Source: Ramlibacter pinisoli
GTDB taxonomy: Bacteria > Pseudomonadota > Gammaproteobacteria > Burkholderiales > Burkholderiaceae_C
DNA: 64,000 nucleotides
Assembly: GCF_009758015.1 (NCBI RefSeq)
Contig: NZ_WSEL01000009.1
Coordinates: forward strand, 558,001-622,000
Direction: 5' to 3'
The translations under genes were made by a program, and so were the position numbers. Below, piece by piece: positions 54,528-63,985 of this stretch (position 1 is the stretch's first letter; every line of letters starts with the position of its first letter). Below the pieces are notes generated by a model. The model did not search any database, was not told where the DNA came from, and saw only the letters and a program-made list of their open reading frames with translations.

Positions 54528-54545
54528 ATGGCAGTTCGATGACCG
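54528..54545 (-). promoter_or_regulatory. PhoB box upstream of olsB
   Basis: Minus strand CGGTCAT-CGAA-CTGCCAT, a 7-4-7 repeat with one mismatch to CTGTCAT in each half, in the 113-bp gap before olsB. The expected -10 position (54512-54517, CGGTCG) is poor. Confidence 0.55.
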
Positions 54546-54576
54546 CGGCGCCCGGCGCGGCCGGCGCACGGCGCAT

Positions 54577-55338
54577 TCACCGCGGCGCGTGGCGGCCCTG
54601 CGCGCCCCACCACTGCGCAACCTGCTCGATCACCCACTGCGGATCGTCGAGCGGCAGGTCATGTCCGGCCCACGGGTGCTCGCGCAGTGGCACCTGCCAA
54701 CCGCGAGCCAATCCGCGCGAACAGGCCGGGTCGACCAGCCGGTCGCCCGCCGAAGCGAGGACCAGCAGTGGCACCGGGGGTGGCGAAGCAGGGGCCCGGT
54801 AGCGGGCCGCCGCCCACAGCTGGCGCCAAGCTGTCCCGGCGCTCACCGGGCGGCTGCGCGCGATCGCGATCCAGCGGGCCACCTCCTGTGCGTGCTGCTG
54901 CGGACGCGCGCTCGTGATCGACAGAATCCGTTGCTCGCGCATGGCGGTGTCCATGCCGGCCAGCATTCGGACCACGGTCGGGTAGTGCACGGGTCGCAGC
55001 CGGCGCCAGAAGGGGCTATGACCGCCGGCGCTCGTGTTCACGAGCACGCAGCCAGCGACCTGGCCCGGAGCCTGTCGGCACCACTCGATGGCGACCATGG
55101 CCCCGAGCGACAGCGCCAGCAACACCGTGGGACCGTCGTGCGGCGGCAGTGCCTGCCGGCAGTGCTGGGCCAGGGCCGCGACGTGCCAGGGAGCCGTCTC
55201 GCCACGACGGGCTCCGCTGCCCGGCAGGTCGATCGCCGCGACGGCGCCGCCGGTCGCCGCGGCCAGTTCCGGGCCGAAGCTGCCCCAGTGCGCCGCCTCG
55301 CGCGTCAACCCGCGCAACAGGACCCAGCGCACGGTCAC
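54577..55338 (-). CDS. Alpha/beta hydrolase
   Basis: About 253 residues, start GTG 55338 overlapping the upstream stop (GTGA). The fold is clear: 'LPGSGAR' after strand 4, nucleophile elbow 'LALSLGAM' (Ser within A-x-S-x-G, the first Gly replaced by Ala), 'LVLASAGDRLVD' for the acid and 'HPWAGHDLPL' for the histidine. The esterase or lipase substrate is unknown. It is coupled to the M14 peptidase gene and lies just upstream of the Pho-boxed olsB operon. Confidence 0.8.
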   Translation of the reverse strand: MTVRWVLLRGLTREAAHWGSFGPELAAATGGAVAAIDLPGSGARRGETAPWHVAALAQHCRQALPPHDGPTVLLALSLGAMVAIEWCRQAPGQVAGCVLVNTSAGGHSPFWRRLRPVHYPTVVRMLAGMDTAMREQRILSITSARPQQHAQEVARWIAIARSRPVSAGTAWRQLWAAARYRAPASPPPVPLLVLASAGDRLVDPACSRGLARGWQVPLREHPWAGHDLPLDDPQWVIEQVAQWWGAQGRHAPR

Positions 55339-56339
55339 CGGTACCACCGCTCGACGGCGGCCTGGCGGTGGCGCTCGCGATCATCCCCAGGTGGCAGCCA
55401 CTCACGCGCCGCCAGCCCGGCGCGGACGAGGAAGTCGAACAGCGGAAAGTGTCGGCGCAACACACGTTGTCGCCGATGCAGCAGCACGGGATTGAACAGC
55501 CCGGCGCGCGACAGCAGCTGTCGGGGATTCTTCTTGACCCACAGCCACGATCCCATCTCCAGCGTCATCGGCAGGAACACGCCGGGGCCATCGCTCGATT
55601 GGAGGTAGAGATGGTCCCAGAGGTCGCCGTGCGCCAGGTACTGCCGGCTCTGCGGCTCCACGACATAGGGATGGTTGGGATGCGACTCCTCGAATGCGAG
55701 CTGGAGCGCGTGCATCTCCGCCAGGTGCGCGATGGCGCGCCGGCTGTGCGCGAACGGGAACCACAGGCGATCGCGCAGGCCGAAACCGGAGTGGCAGTCC
55801 AGCACCAGGCTGCAGGGCCGCGCCTGCAGTTCACGCGCCACGCAGGCACACAGCGCTGCGCTCTCGGGCTCCATCGGGGCGCCCAGCCGGCCGCGGTACC
55901 AGGGCAGGCCGGCGCTCGTGCGCTGCCCGCCCACCAGGGGCGGCACGGGATCAAGCGCATCGACGGGCGCATTGCGCATCAGGTCGACGCCGGCGGCGTT
56001 CGCCCGGGTCCCCCGCAGCATGCCCTCGGGGTTGACGATGGGCATGAACACGAGCCGGACCTGCTCCAGCTGCCGGTGCAGCGTCGCGTCCCATCGCAAC
56101 CGCGCCACCAGGCTGTGCAGCCAGGCGATCACGACCTGCGAGCCGATGCGCTCCAGGCCATGGACACCGCCGAAGAAGCCCACCGCCGGGACGTCCGGCG
56201 CCGGATTGCCGAGCGCCACGGTGTAGACCGGCAGTGCACGGGGCCCCGCCGAGGCTGTATGCCTCACCTCCAGGTGGGAGCCGCCGATATCGAGCACGCG
56301 CTGCAGGTCGTCGAGTTCGGGCAAGGACGTCGCGGTCAC
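55335..56339 (-). CDS. M14 family zinc carboxypeptidase / succinylglutamate desuccinylase-like
   Basis: 334 residues from GTG 56339. The zinc ligands of the M14 family are visible: H-x2-E in 'GGVHGLERIG' and His in 'LDCHSGFG'. 'NPEGMLRGTRANAAGVDLMR' is the substrate-anchoring Arg/Asn loop and 'LEMGSW' the catalytic Glu. It should cleave a C-terminal residue or an amide from a small substrate in the cytoplasm (no signal peptide). It is coupled to the alpha/beta hydrolase by a 4-bp overlap. Weak ribosome binding site. Confidence 0.8.
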   Translation of the reverse strand: MTATSLPELDDLQRVLDIGGSHLEVRHTASAGPRALPVYTVALGNPAPDVPAVGFFGGVHGLERIGSQVVIAWLHSLVARLRWDATLHRQLEQVRLVFMPIVNPEGMLRGTRANAAGVDLMRNAPVDALDPVPPLVGGQRTSAGLPWYRGRLGAPMEPESAALCACVARELQARPCSLVLDCHSGFGLRDRLWFPFAHSRRAIAHLAEMHALQLAFEESHPNHPYVVEPQSRQYLAHGDLWDHLYLQSSDGPGVFLPMTLEMGSWLWVKKNPRQLLSRAGLFNPVLLHRRQRVLRRHFPLFDFLVRAGLAAREWLPPGDDRERHRQAAVERWYR

Positions 56340-56433
56340 CCGGCCAGCTTAGAAGGTCGCAGCGACACCGCCGTGACATGAAAGTGCCACCTGCGCCGGC
56401 TAGGGTGGCGCGGTGCAGACAACGGGCGCGACC

Positions 56434-56577
56434 ATGTTCCAACGCCAATTCCCGCTTCAGTTCCTGGCTGTCCTCCTGGCATTGGCTGCCGGCGTGGGCG
56501 AACTGGTGGCGTTGCAGGTGTGGCGGGTGCGCGACCGGATGGCCGGATCGGGATCCGGATCGCGCTGGACGACCTAG
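56434..56577 (+). CDS. Small single-helix membrane protein (candidate)
   Basis: 47 codons from ATG 56434 (an in-frame GTG at 56413 would add seven). One hydrophobic helix, 'PLQFLAVLLALAAGVGELVA', then a short Gly/Ser tail. The stop TAG (56575-56577) overlaps the MOSC gene stop on the other strand (56574-56576). There is no strong ribosome binding site, so it could be spurious. Confidence 0.4.
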   Translation: MFQRQFPLQFLAVLLALAAGVGELVALQVWRVRDRMAGSGSGSRWTT

Positions 56578-57116
56578 ACGGGCTCCAGCGCCCGGTGTTC
56601 GCCAGCCGGCAAGTCGACGGCGATGGGATCGCCCACGCGCACCTCGCCGCCCTGGAGCACCACCGCCATCACGCCGGCCTTGCGGACCAGCCTGCCCTGC
56701 GCATCGCGATCGAGCACGGCGGCCATCAGCCCCGGCTGGAACTTGTCGATCTGCGAGCACGGATTGCGCAACCCCGTGAGCTCGATGGTGGCCTGGCTGC
56801 CCAGCCGCAACCGCGTGCCGGCCGGCAGCGCCAGCAGGTCCAGGCCGCGCGTGGTCACGTTCTCCCCGAGCTCGCCCGGCCAGACCGCGAATCCCTTGGG
56901 CAGCAGCTCGTCGAAGAGCTCGATCTGCAGCAGGTGGACCTGGCGCAGGTTTGGCGCCGAGGGATCGCGCCGCACGCGGGAGCGGTGCTGCACGGTGCTG
57001 CCGGCGTGCGCATCGCCGGCGACCCCCAGGCCGGCCACCAGGGTGACGGCGTCTTCTGCGAACTTGCCGAAGCTGTGGCTCGCGCTGCGATGGACCGCAG
57101 CGACCTCGCCGTGCAT
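56574..57116 (-). CDS. MOSC domain-containing protein
   Basis: 180 residues. The MOSC fold (molybdenum cofactor sulfurase C-terminal) shows 'GVAGDAHAGSTVQHRS', 'PGELGENVTTRGLDL' and the family cysteine in 'ELTGLRNPCSQID'. These proteins bind a sulfur-bearing cofactor (YiiM-like N-hydroxylated base detoxification is one possible role). It is translated from ATG 57116, overlapping the glmM stop by one base, as the last gene of a ftsH-folP-glmM-MOSC series. Confidence 0.88.
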   Translation of the reverse strand: MHGEVAAVHRSASHSFGKFAEDAVTLVAGLGVAGDAHAGSTVQHRSRVRRDPSAPNLRQVHLLQIELFDELLPKGFAVWPGELGENVTTRGLDLLALPAGTRLRLGSQATIELTGLRNPCSQIDKFQPGLMAAVLDRDAQGRLVRKAGVMAVVLQGGEVRVGDPIAVDLPAGEHRALEPV

Positions 57117-58450
57117 CAGCCAGCCTGGATGGCGTCCGCCAGGGCCGTGGCCCCTTCCTTCGCCAGCGCGCCGTCATCCGCCTCGACCATGACCCGGACC
57201 ACCGGCTCGGTGCCGCTCGGACGGATGAGGATGCGGCCGCGCTGGCCCAGGCGCTTCTCGAGTTCGGCGCGCACCGACGGCAGCGCCTTGGCGGCGGCCC
57301 AGTCCTGGCCGGCCTGCAACCGCACGTTGAGGAGGACCTGCGGGTAGAGGCTGACGCCGGCGAGCAGCTGTGCCAGGCTCTTGCGGCCGCGCACCGCTGC
57401 CTTGAGGACCTGCAGTGCACTGATCAGGCCGTCGCCGGTGGTATGCCTGTCCAGCGCGAGCAGGTGGCCGGAGCCCTCTCCGCCGAGAATCCAGCCGCGC
57501 CGCTCCAGCTCCTCCAGCACGTAGCGGTCGCCGACCTTGGCGCGGACGAACTCCACGTCGCGCGCTCGCAGCGCCTTCTCGACCGCCATGTTGGTCATCA
57601 GCGTGCCGACCACGCCCGGCACGCGCTCGCCGCTGTTCTGCCGGTCGGCGACCATCAGGTAGAGCAGCTCGTCACCGTTGTACAGGCGGCCCTCGGCGTC
57701 GACCAGTTGCAACCGGTCGGCATCGCCGTCGAGTGCAACGCCGAAATCCGCACCGCGTTCACGGACCGCCTGGACCAGCGCCTCCGGGTGCGTGGCGCCG
57801 CAGTCGCGGTTGATGTTGAGGCCGTCCGGCGCAATCCCGATGCCGTGCACCTCGGCGCCCAGTTCATGGAACACCTTGGGGGCGATGTGGTACGCCGCCC
57901 CGTTGGCGGCATCGACGACGATGGAAACGCCCTTGAGCGTCAGGTCGTTGGCGAAGGTGCTCTTGCAGAACTCGATGTAGCGGCCGGCGGCGTCGTCGAG
58001 CCGCCGTGCCTTGCCCAGGTTGGCCGAATCGGCCCAGGCGGGCGGGTCGTTCAACGCGGCCTCGACGGCACGCTCCCACTCGTCGGGCAGCTTGGTGCCT
58101 TGCGCGCTGAAGAACTTGATGCCGTTGTCCGGGTACGGGTTGTGGCTGGCGCTGATGACGACGCCCAGGCTGGCGCGCTGGGCACGCGTGAGGTAGGCCA
58201 CGCCGGGCGTCGGCAGTGGCCCGAGCAGCACGACATCGACGCCGGCCGAGTTGAAGCCCGATTCCAGCGCGCTCTCGAGCATATAGCCGGAGATCCGGGT
58301 GTCCTTGCCGATGAGCACCGTGGGCCGCTCTTCCGACCGCTTCAGCACCCGTCCGACGGCATGGGCCAATCTCAGCACGAAATCGGGGGTGATGGGCGCC
58401 TGCCCGACCGTGCCGCGGATGCCGTCGGTGCCGAAATACGTCCTGCTCAT
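57116..58450 (-). CDS. glmM: Phosphoglucosamine mutase
   Basis: 444 residues. Phosphoserine S102 in '[13 protein letters not shown]', metal loop 'DGDADR', sugar loop 'GEGSGH' and C-terminal phosphate loop 'RPSGTEP' are all intact. It interconverts glucosamine-6-P and -1-P for UDP-GlcNAc, and hence peptidoglycan and LPS. The start (58450) overlaps the folP stop by 4 bp, the conserved folP-glmM pair. Confidence 0.97.
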   Translation of the reverse strand: MSRTYFGTDGIRGTVGQAPITPDFVLRLAHAVGRVLKRSEERPTVLIGKDTRISGYMLESALESGFNSAGVDVVLLGPLPTPGVAYLTRAQRASLGVVISASHNPYPDNGIKFFSAQGTKLPDEWERAVEAALNDPPAWADSANLGKARRLDDAAGRYIEFCKSTFANDLTLKGVSIVVDAANGAAYHIAPKVFHELGAEVHGIGIAPDGLNINRDCGATHPEALVQAVRERGADFGVALDGDADRLQLVDAEGRLYNGDELLYLMVADRQNSGERVPGVVGTLMTNMAVEKALRARDVEFVRAKVGDRYVLEELERRGWILGGEGSGHLLALDRHTTGDGLISALQVLKAAVRGRKSLAQLLAGVSLYPQVLLNVRLQAGQDWAAAKALPSVRAELEKRLGQRGRILIRPSGTEPVVRVMVEADDGALAKEGATALADAIQAG

Positions 58451-59301
58451 GCTGTCATGCTCCCTTCCACTTCGTCGTTGTGATGGGTCGCCGCCCACAC
58501 CTTCAATGCCGCCACCGTGTCGTGGACGTCGTGCACGCGCACGATGCGTGCGCCGCGCTCGACCGCCAGCACGGCCGCGGCCACGCTGGCCGCCACCCGG
58601 TCGTTCACCGGCAGGCCGGTCACCTGCCCCAGCGATGACTTGCGCGACCAGCCGGCCAGCAAGGCATGGTCGCCGTCCAGGAGCTCCCGCTGGCGGGCGA
58701 GCAGCGCGAAGTTCTGCGCCACCGTCTTGCCGAAGCCGATCCCGGCGTCCCAGACGATCCGGTGAGGTGCCACGCCGCGTGCCGCCAGTTCCTGCGACCG
58801 CGCCGCCAGGAAATCGCGCACCTGAGGAACCGCATCGCCTTCCATCGGAGTGCGCTGCATGGTCTGCGGCTCGCCGTGCATGTGCATGAGGCAGACGCCG
58901 CAGGACGGGTGGGCCGCAACGACGTCGACAGCGCCGGGTTGCTGGAGCGCCCAGATGTCGTTCACGATGTCCGCACCCAGGTCCAGCGCCTGGCGCATCA
59001 CTTCGGGCTTGTAGGTGTCGACCGAGACGGGGACCCCCATGGCCACCGCTTCGCGCAGCACCGGTAGCAGGCGCGCAAGCTCCTCGTCCAGCGCTACAGG
59101 AGGTGTGCCAGGCCGGCTGGATTCACCGCCGAGATCCAGGATGTCCGCGCCCTGCGCGACCAGATGCTCGCAGTGGTCGATGGCTTGTCGGGTCTGGCGA
59201 TAGCGACCACCGTCGGAGAACGAATCGGGCGTGATGTTGACGATGCCCATCACGCGCGGACGCGCCAGGTCGATCCGGTAGCGGGCGGTCTGCCAGTGCA
59301 T
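58447..59301 (-). CDS. folP: Dihydropteroate synthase
   Basis: 284 residues from ATG 59301. TIM-barrel pterin-site motifs '[14 protein letters not shown]', '[15 protein letters not shown]', 'SVDTYKPEV' and 'DAGIGFGKT', with the sulfonamide-relevant 'GWSRKSSLG'. It condenses p-aminobenzoate with dihydropterin pyrophosphate in folate synthesis. No ribosome binding site precedes the ATG. An intrinsic terminator (59333-59354) separates it from ftsH, so it may rely on read-through or an internal promoter. Confidence 0.95.
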   Translation of the reverse strand: MHWQTARYRIDLARPRVMGIVNITPDSFSDGGRYRQTRQAIDHCEHLVAQGADILDLGGESSRPGTPPVALDEELARLLPVLREAVAMGVPVSVDTYKPEVMRQALDLGADIVNDIWALQQPGAVDVVAAHPSCGVCLMHMHGEPQTMQRTPMEGDAVPQVRDFLAARSQELAARGVAPHRIVWDAGIGFGKTVAQNFALLARQRELLDGDHALLAGWSRKSSLGQVTGLPVNDRVAASVAAAVLAVERGARIVRVHDVHDTVAALKVWAATHHNDEVEGSMTA

Positions 59302-59332
59302 AGGAGGACGATTGTGCGCCAGCCCGACAAGC

Positions 59333-59354
59333 AAAAAGGGCCCCGGAGGGCCCT
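59333..59354 (-). terminator. Intrinsic terminator after ftsH
   Basis: On the minus strand AGGGCCC-TCCG-GGGCCCTTTTTG: 7-bp stem, 4-nt loop and a U-tract. It lies 25 bp after the ftsH stop and 32 bp before folP. Confidence 0.85.
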
Positions 59355-59378
59355 CTTGCTGCTGGCAGACTGGCTCTT

Positions 59379-61289
59379 TCAGGCTGCCGTGGGCGTCGGG
59401 TCCGTGGCCACGGGGCTGCCACCGGAACCGCCGCCGGACGACGGGCTGCGCGGTGTGAAGTCCTTCGGCGGACGCGGGTCCTTGCCGGCCATGATGTCGT
59501 CGAGCTGCTCGGTGTCGATGGTTTCCCACTCCAGCAGCGCCTTGGCCATGGCATGCATCTTGTCGCTGTGGTCCTCGATGAGCTTGCGGGCCAGGCTGTA
59601 CTGCTCGTCGATGATGCGGCGCACCTCTTCATCGACCTTCTGCATGGTCTGCTCGGAGATGTTGGTGGTCTTGGTGACCGAGCGGCCCAGGAACACCTCG
59701 CCCTCGTTTTCGGCATAGACCATCGGGCCCAGGGCATCGCTCATGCCGTAGCGCATGACCATGTCGCGCGCCAGGTGGGTGGCGCGCTCGAAGTCGTTGC
59801 TCGCGCCGGTGGTCATCTGGTTCATGAACACCTCTTCCGCGATGCGCCCGCCGAACAGCATGGCGATCTGGTTGAGCATGTACTCGCGGTCGTAGCTGTA
59901 GCGGTCCTGCGCCGGCAGGCTCATCGTGACCCCCAGCGCGCGGCCGCGCGGGATGATGGTGACCTTGTGCACGGGGTCGCACTTGGGCAGCAGCTTGCCG
60001 ATGAGCGCGTGGCCGGACTCGTGGTAGGCCGTGTTGCGACGCTCCTCCTCGGGCATGACCATGCTCTTGCGCTCGGGGCCCATCAGGATCTTGTCCTTGG
60101 CCTTCTCGAAGTCCTGCATCTCCACGACGCGGGCGTTGCGACGCGCGGCCATCAGGGCGGCCTCGTTGCACAGGTTGGCGAGGTCGGCGCCCGACATGCC
60201 GGGCGTGCCGCGGGCGATGATGCTGGCGTTGACGTCCTGGCCGATCGGAATCTTGCGCATGTGGACGTTCAGGATCTGCTCGCGGCCACGGATGTCCGGC
60301 AGGGTCACGTAGACCTGGCGGTCGAAGCGGCCGGGGCGCAGCAGGGCGGCGTCCAGGATGTCGGGCCGGTTGGTGGCGGCCACGACGATCACGCCCAGAT
60401 TGGTCTCGAAGCCGTCCATCTCGACCAGCATCTGGTTGAGGGTCTGCTCGCGCTCGTCGTTGCCGCCGCCCAAGCCGGCGCCACGCTGGCGCCCCACGGC
60501 GTCGATTTCATCGATGAAGATGATGCAGGGGGCGTTCTTCTTGGCGTTCTCGAACATGTCGCGCACGCGGGCCGCACCCACGCCGACGAACATCTCGACG
60601 AAGTCGGAGCCCGAGATCGAGAAGAACGGCACCTTGGCCTCGCCGGCGATGCCCTTGGCCAGCAGCGTCTTGCCGGTGCCGGGGGGGCCGACCAGCAGCA
60701 GGCCACGCGGAATGCGGCCACCCAGCTTCTGGAACTTCTGCGGGTCCTTGAGGAAGTCGACCACTTCCTTGACTTCTTCCTTGGCCTCGTCGCAGCCGGC
60801 GACATCGGCGAAGGTGATCTGGTTGTTGTTCTCGTCGAGCATGCGGGCCTTGCTCTTGCCGAACGAGAACGCCCCGCCCTTGCCCCCGCCCTGCATCTGC
60901 CGCATGAAGTAGATCCAGACGCCGATCAGGAGCAGCATCGGGCCCCAGCTCACGAGCAGCGTCATGAGCAGCGAGCCCTCCTCGCGGGGCTTGACGTCGA
61001 ACTTGACCCCGTTGTTGATGAGGTCACCGACCAGGCCGCGATCCAGGTAGGTGGCGGTGGTGCGCACCTTGCGGTCGTCCGTCGTCATGGCCACGATCTC
61101 GGTGCCGCCCTGGCCTTCCTGGATCACGGCGTTCTTGATGCGCCGGCCCCGCACTTCCTCCAGGAAGTCGGAGTAGCCCATGACGCTGGCGCCAGCCGCG
61201 CCCCGGGTGTCGAACTGCTTGAACACCGTGAACAACACGAGCGCGATGACGAGCCAGACGGCTATTTTCGAGAACCACTGATTGTTCAA
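59379..61289 (-). CDS. ftsH: ATP-dependent zinc metalloprotease FtsH
   Basis: 636 residues. Two TM helices (about 8-24 and 110-129) flank a periplasmic domain. AAA+ motor with Walker A 'GPPGTGKT' (201-208), Walker B 'IIFIDEID' and SRH '[20 protein letters not shown]'. Zinc site 'HESGH' (423-427, with Ser in place of the usual Phe). A Gly/Pro-rich C-terminal tail follows. It degrades membrane proteins and short-lived regulators such as RpoH and LpxC. It is preceded by a 505-bp gene-free region. Confidence 0.98.
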   Translation of the reverse strand: MNNQWFSKIAVWLVIALVLFTVFKQFDTRGAAGASVMGYSDFLEEVRGRRIKNAVIQEGQGGTEIVAMTTDDRKVRTTATYLDRGLVGDLINNGVKFDVKPREEGSLLMTLLVSWGPMLLLIGVWIYFMRQMQGGGKGGAFSFGKSKARMLDENNNQITFADVAGCDEAKEEVKEVVDFLKDPQKFQKLGGRIPRGLLLVGPPGTGKTLLAKGIAGEAKVPFFSISGSDFVEMFVGVGAARVRDMFENAKKNAPCIIFIDEIDAVGRQRGAGLGGGNDEREQTLNQMLVEMDGFETNLGVIVVAATNRPDILDAALLRPGRFDRQVYVTLPDIRGREQILNVHMRKIPIGQDVNASIIARGTPGMSGADLANLCNEAALMAARRNARVVEMQDFEKAKDKILMGPERKSMVMPEEERRNTAYHESGHALIGKLLPKCDPVHKVTIIPRGRALGVTMSLPAQDRYSYDREYMLNQIAMLFGGRIAEEVFMNQMTTGASNDFERATHLARDMVMRYGMSDALGPMVYAENEGEVFLGRSVTKTTNISEQTMQKVDEEVRRIIDEQYSLARKLIEDHSDKMHAMAKALLEWETIDTEQLDDIMAGKDPRPPKDFTPRSPSSGGGSGGSPVATDPTPTAA

Positions 61290-61794
61290 CTCAGACTCCG
61301 GATGCGGTACTTGGGCCAGTTACGGCTCATTCTAGGGGTTTCAAGTCGTGGAATGTTTCCCCCGGGGACTGCCCCCGGGCTGACTGAACAGCCGGCCTGC
61401 CTGAAATCGCACCGGCTGGGCGTTCGATGCACTGCTCGCCCAAAGGTTGCAAGCAAGGGGCGCCTCGTGCAGGTGCCGGTCCGCATCGCCGCGGAAAATC
61501 CAATGCCCGACAACCGACTTCCAGTCAAGCTGATGCAGGCCTTTTCAGGACCGAATTTGCCTGACTGTGAACTCGACCGCACTTGAGGATAGGCAGAACT
61601 CCCGATCTCGGGTTCCCCAATTCTTGTCACCGCAAACGAAACATTCCTGCTCATTTCGCGGCCCGGGAGCGCTCCGTCCCCAACCGACTCCACCAATCTC
61701 ACCCTTTGTTGCCAAATGCTGGGGCGTGAAATAGTCGTCAGCACCCGCGTCAGCACCGAAAAACGTGACCAGAAGCCGCCGCTGAGGGCCTGAA
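61290..61794. other. 505-bp gene-free region between rlmE and ftsH
   Basis: No credible gene. It is visibly less GC-rich (about 61570-61740), unlike its surroundings. CTTGAAA on the minus strand (61339-61345) resembles a heat-shock -35, but the matching -10 is missing. A 7-bp palindromic stem (CCCCGGG, near 61361-61380) and TAGAAT (61329-61334, minus strand) are the only other signals. The ftsH promoter must lie here. Confidence 0.5.
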
Positions 61795-62454
61795 TCAGCG
61801 GCCCTTGGGGCCGATGCCCACCAGGAAAGTCTCCGAGGACTTGTCCCGCGAGGCCTTGGGCTTGATCGGCTTCACGATCCGGAAGCTTTCCTTGAACAGC
61901 TTCACCAGCTGGCTGTAGCCGCTGCCGTGGAACACCTTGCACACGAGCGCGCCGTCCGGCTTCAGGTGCAACTCGGCAAACGCCACGGCCAGCTCCACCA
62001 GATGCGCGATCCGGGCTGCGTCCGCCGACGCGATGCCCGACAGGTTGGGCGCCATGTCCGAGACCACCACGTCCGCCTTGCGCCCCGCCACCACGGCTTC
62101 CAGCTGCGCCAGCACCTCCGGCTCGCGGAAATCGCCCTGCAGGAAGTTGACGCCTTCGATCGGGTCCATCGGCAGGATGTCGAGCGCCAGGATGGTGCCG
62201 TCCAGTGCGCCCACGGCGGCGCCCTGGGGCGACAGCTTGCGGCGCACGTACTGGCTCCAGGCGCCCGGCGTCGATCCGAGATCGACCACCAGGTGCCCCG
62301 GCCGGATCAGGCCGAGCTGCTCGTCGATCTCCTTGAGCTTGTAGGCCGCGCGCGCCCGGAAGCCCTCCTTCGCCGCGAGCTTCACGTAGGGGTCGTTGAC
62401 GTGGTCGTTGAGCCAGGCCTTGTTGACCTTCTTGCTCTTGGTCTTGACTTTCAA
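61795..62454 (-). CDS. rlmE: 23S rRNA 2'-O-methyltransferase RlmE (FtsJ)
   Basis: 219 residues. SAM-binding motif '[14 protein letters not shown]' and catalytic tetrad candidates: K in '[15 protein letters not shown]', D in 'VVSDMAP', K in 'VCKVFHG', E in 'SSETFLVG'. It methylates U2552 of 23S rRNA in the large subunit. I start it at TTG 62454, with GGAAGG 7 bp upstream, because no ATG or GTG fits the family's [14 protein letters not shown] opening. It diverges from yhbY, whose start is only 36 bp away. Confidence 0.94.
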   Translation of the reverse strand: MKVKTKSKKVNKAWLNDHVNDPYVKLAAKEGFRARAAYKLKEIDEQLGLIRPGHLVVDLGSTPGAWSQYVRRKLSPQGAAVGALDGTILALDILPMDPIEGVNFLQGDFREPEVLAQLEAVVAGRKADVVVSDMAPNLSGIASADAARIAHLVELAVAFAELHLKPDGALVCKVFHGSGYSQLVKLFKESFRIVKPIKPKASRDKSSETFLVGIGPKGR

Positions 62455-62490
62455 GGAAGTGCCTTCCGCCTGCGATCGATAATACCGGCC
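62455..62490. promoter_or_regulatory. 36-bp divergent promoter region rlmE / yhbY
   Basis: A shared AT core (GATAATA, 62478-62484) reads as GATAAT toward yhbY and TATTAT toward rlmE. With GATAAT only 7 bp before the yhbY ATG, its mRNA could start at the ATG itself. Confidence 0.45.
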
Positions 62491-62964
62491 ATGCCAGCCA
62501 TCCAACTCTCCATTGCCGAACGCAAGGTGCACCGCGCCGAAGCCCACCACCTCGGCCCCGTGGTCATGATCGGCAACGACGGCCTCACGCCGGCCATCGT
62601 CAAGGAGACCGACGCCGCACTGTCCGCCCACGGCCTCATCAAGGTGCGGGTGCTCGGCGACGATCGCGCCGCCCGCGACGCCATGTACGACCAGCTGGCC
62701 GACCAGCTGAACGCCGCCCAGATCCAGCACATCGGCAAGCTGCTGGTGCTGTGGCGCCCCAAGCCCGCCAAGTCCAAGGCAGCCGACGAGGACCGCATGC
62801 CCGGCCCTCGCGACGTCAAGGTCCTGAAATACAGCAAGCGAGGCGGACAACGCCCCGAAGTACGCACCCTGCGCGTGCTGGGGAACCAGCGCCTGACGCC
62901 CGGGGGCCAGGTCAAGCGGGCCAAGCCCAAGCAGAAATCGGTCAAGAAGGGTCGCCTGGACTGA
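62491..62964 (+). CDS. yhbY: YhbY-type CRM-domain RNA-binding protein
   Basis: 157 residues. N-terminal CRM/KH-like domain with '[19 protein letters not shown]' and '[10 protein letters not shown]', then a long basic tail ('[17 protein letters not shown]'). YhbY proteins associate with pre-50S particles and help ribosome assembly; pairing with rlmE is common. No ribosome binding site is visible. The 3' end overlaps the convergent DUF4149 gene by 23 bp. Confidence 0.93.
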   Translation: MPAIQLSIAERKVHRAEAHHLGPVVMIGNDGLTPAIVKETDAALSAHGLIKVRVLGDDRAARDAMYDQLADQLNAAQIQHIGKLLVLWRPKPAKSKAADEDRMPGPRDVKVLKYSKRGGQRPEVRTLRVLGNQRLTPGGQVKRAKPKQKSVKKGRLD

Positions 62965-63394
62965 CGCCGGCGCGGCCGGCTTCGCCGGTCGCCTTCCACA
63001 GCACCACCAGGGCGCAGGCCCACTGCAAGGCGAACATCGCGGTCCCGGCCCCGTGCCAGAGCCGCAGGTTCTCGCGCGCAACGATGCGCGGAGCCACCGC
63101 GAACTCGGCCAGCAAGGCCAGCAGCAGTCCAGCGAGCGTGAAGCCGAGCGCACCTCGTGCCCAGTCCATCCGTGGCGCCTCGCCACGCTGGCGCGACGCC
63201 ATCAGCACGACCACGCCGCAACCGAGCGACACCCAGGTCTGCGCACTGAAGAGCCTGGCGGCCGTCTGGCCAGCCAGGGCTGGCGTGGGGAGGTTCGCGA
63301 AAAGCAAGGGCACCGCCAGGAAGCCGATGGCACTGAGGCTGCCCCACCACAGGGCCGCCGCCAGCACGGGGAGCCGGTGCCGCCAGGTGCTCAT
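62942..63394 (-). CDS. DUF4149 membrane protein
   Basis: 150 residues with four TM helices ('[20 protein letters not shown]' early, '[13 protein letters not shown]' late). This matches the DUF4149 family (old name TMEM205-like) that lies after greA in Burkholderiales. The function is unknown. ATG 63394 overlaps the greA stop by 4 bp. Confidence 0.85.
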   Translation of the reverse strand: MSTWRHRLPVLAAALWWGSLSAIGFLAVPLLFANLPTPALAGQTAARLFSAQTWVSLGCGVVVLMASRQRGEAPRMDWARGALGFTLAGLLLALLAEFAVAPRIVARENLRLWHGAGTAMFALQWACALVVLWKATGEAGRAGVSPGDPS

Positions 63395-63870
63395 CCGACG
63401 TAATGCACCGCCACGATCTCGTAGCGCTTGATGCCGCCCGGCGCCTGCACTTCGGCGGTATCGCCCTCTTCCTTGCCGATCAGCGCCCGGGCGATCGGGC
63501 TGGAGATGTTGATCAGGCCTTCCTTGAGGTCGGCCTCGTCCTCGCCGACGATCTGGTACTTGACCTTGTCGCCGGACTCTTCTTCCTCCAGCTCGACCGT
63601 GGCGCCGAACACGACCCTGCCGCCCGCGTCCAGCTGGGACGGATCGATCACCTGCGCGGCGGCCAATTTGCCCTCGAGTTCGCGGATGCGTCCCTCGATG
63701 AAACCCTGGCGATCCTTCGCCGCGTCGTACTCGGCGTTCTCCGAGAGGTCGCCCTGTGCGCGCGCCTCGGCAATGGCATTGATCACCCAGGGACGCTGCA
63801 CCGTCTTCAGCTCATGCAGTTCTGCCTTCAGTTTCTCGATGCCGCGCTTGGTGATGGGAATGGTTGCCAT
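63391..63870 (-). CDS. greA: Transcription elongation factor GreA
   Basis: 159 residues. N-terminal coiled coil with the acidic tip 'DLSENAEYDAAKDRQGF' and a C-terminal FKBP-like domain ending '[13 protein letters not shown]'. It enters the RNA polymerase channel and cleaves backtracked RNA. A terminator-like hairpin lies just upstream, so it has its own promoter or receives attenuated read-through. Confidence 0.97.
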   Translation of the reverse strand: MATIPITKRGIEKLKAELHELKTVQRPWVINAIAEARAQGDLSENAEYDAAKDRQGFIEGRIRELEGKLAAAQVIDPSQLDAGGRVVFGATVELEEEESGDKVKYQIVGEDEADLKEGLINISSPIARALIGKEEGDTAEVQAPGGIKRYEIVAVHYVG

Positions 63871-63890
63871 GTCTGTTCCTCATGCTCGCA

Positions 63891-63923
63891 AAAGCAAACC
63901 GCCGGACGTTGCCGACCGGCGGT
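63891..63923 (-). terminator. Terminator upstream of greA
   Basis: ACCGCCGG (63898-63905) and CCGGCGGT (63916-63923) form a perfect 8-bp stem with a 10-nt loop, followed on the minus strand by TTTGCTTTT. It would end transcripts from the gene to the right. Confidence 0.7.
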
Positions 63924-63985
63924 GTGTTGTTCGGTCTGATGATACCCAAAAGTTCCAGCCCGGCCGTCCGGCCGGGGGCCGGCCG

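Noticed and set aside
56362..56379. Pho-box-like repeat (ATGTCAC-GGCG-GTGTCGC, minus strand) upstream of the M14 peptidase gene
   Set aside because: Too many mismatches to CTGTCAT in the second half and no -10 at the right place; not listed as a regulatory site.
59302..59378. Treating ftsH-folP-glmM as one simple operon
   Set aside because: A good intrinsic terminator stands between ftsH and folP, so continuous transcription cannot be assumed.
61339..61345. CTTGAAA as a heat-shock (RpoH) promoter for ftsH
   Set aside because: No CCCCAT-like -10 at 11-15 bp spacing; only the -35 half matches.
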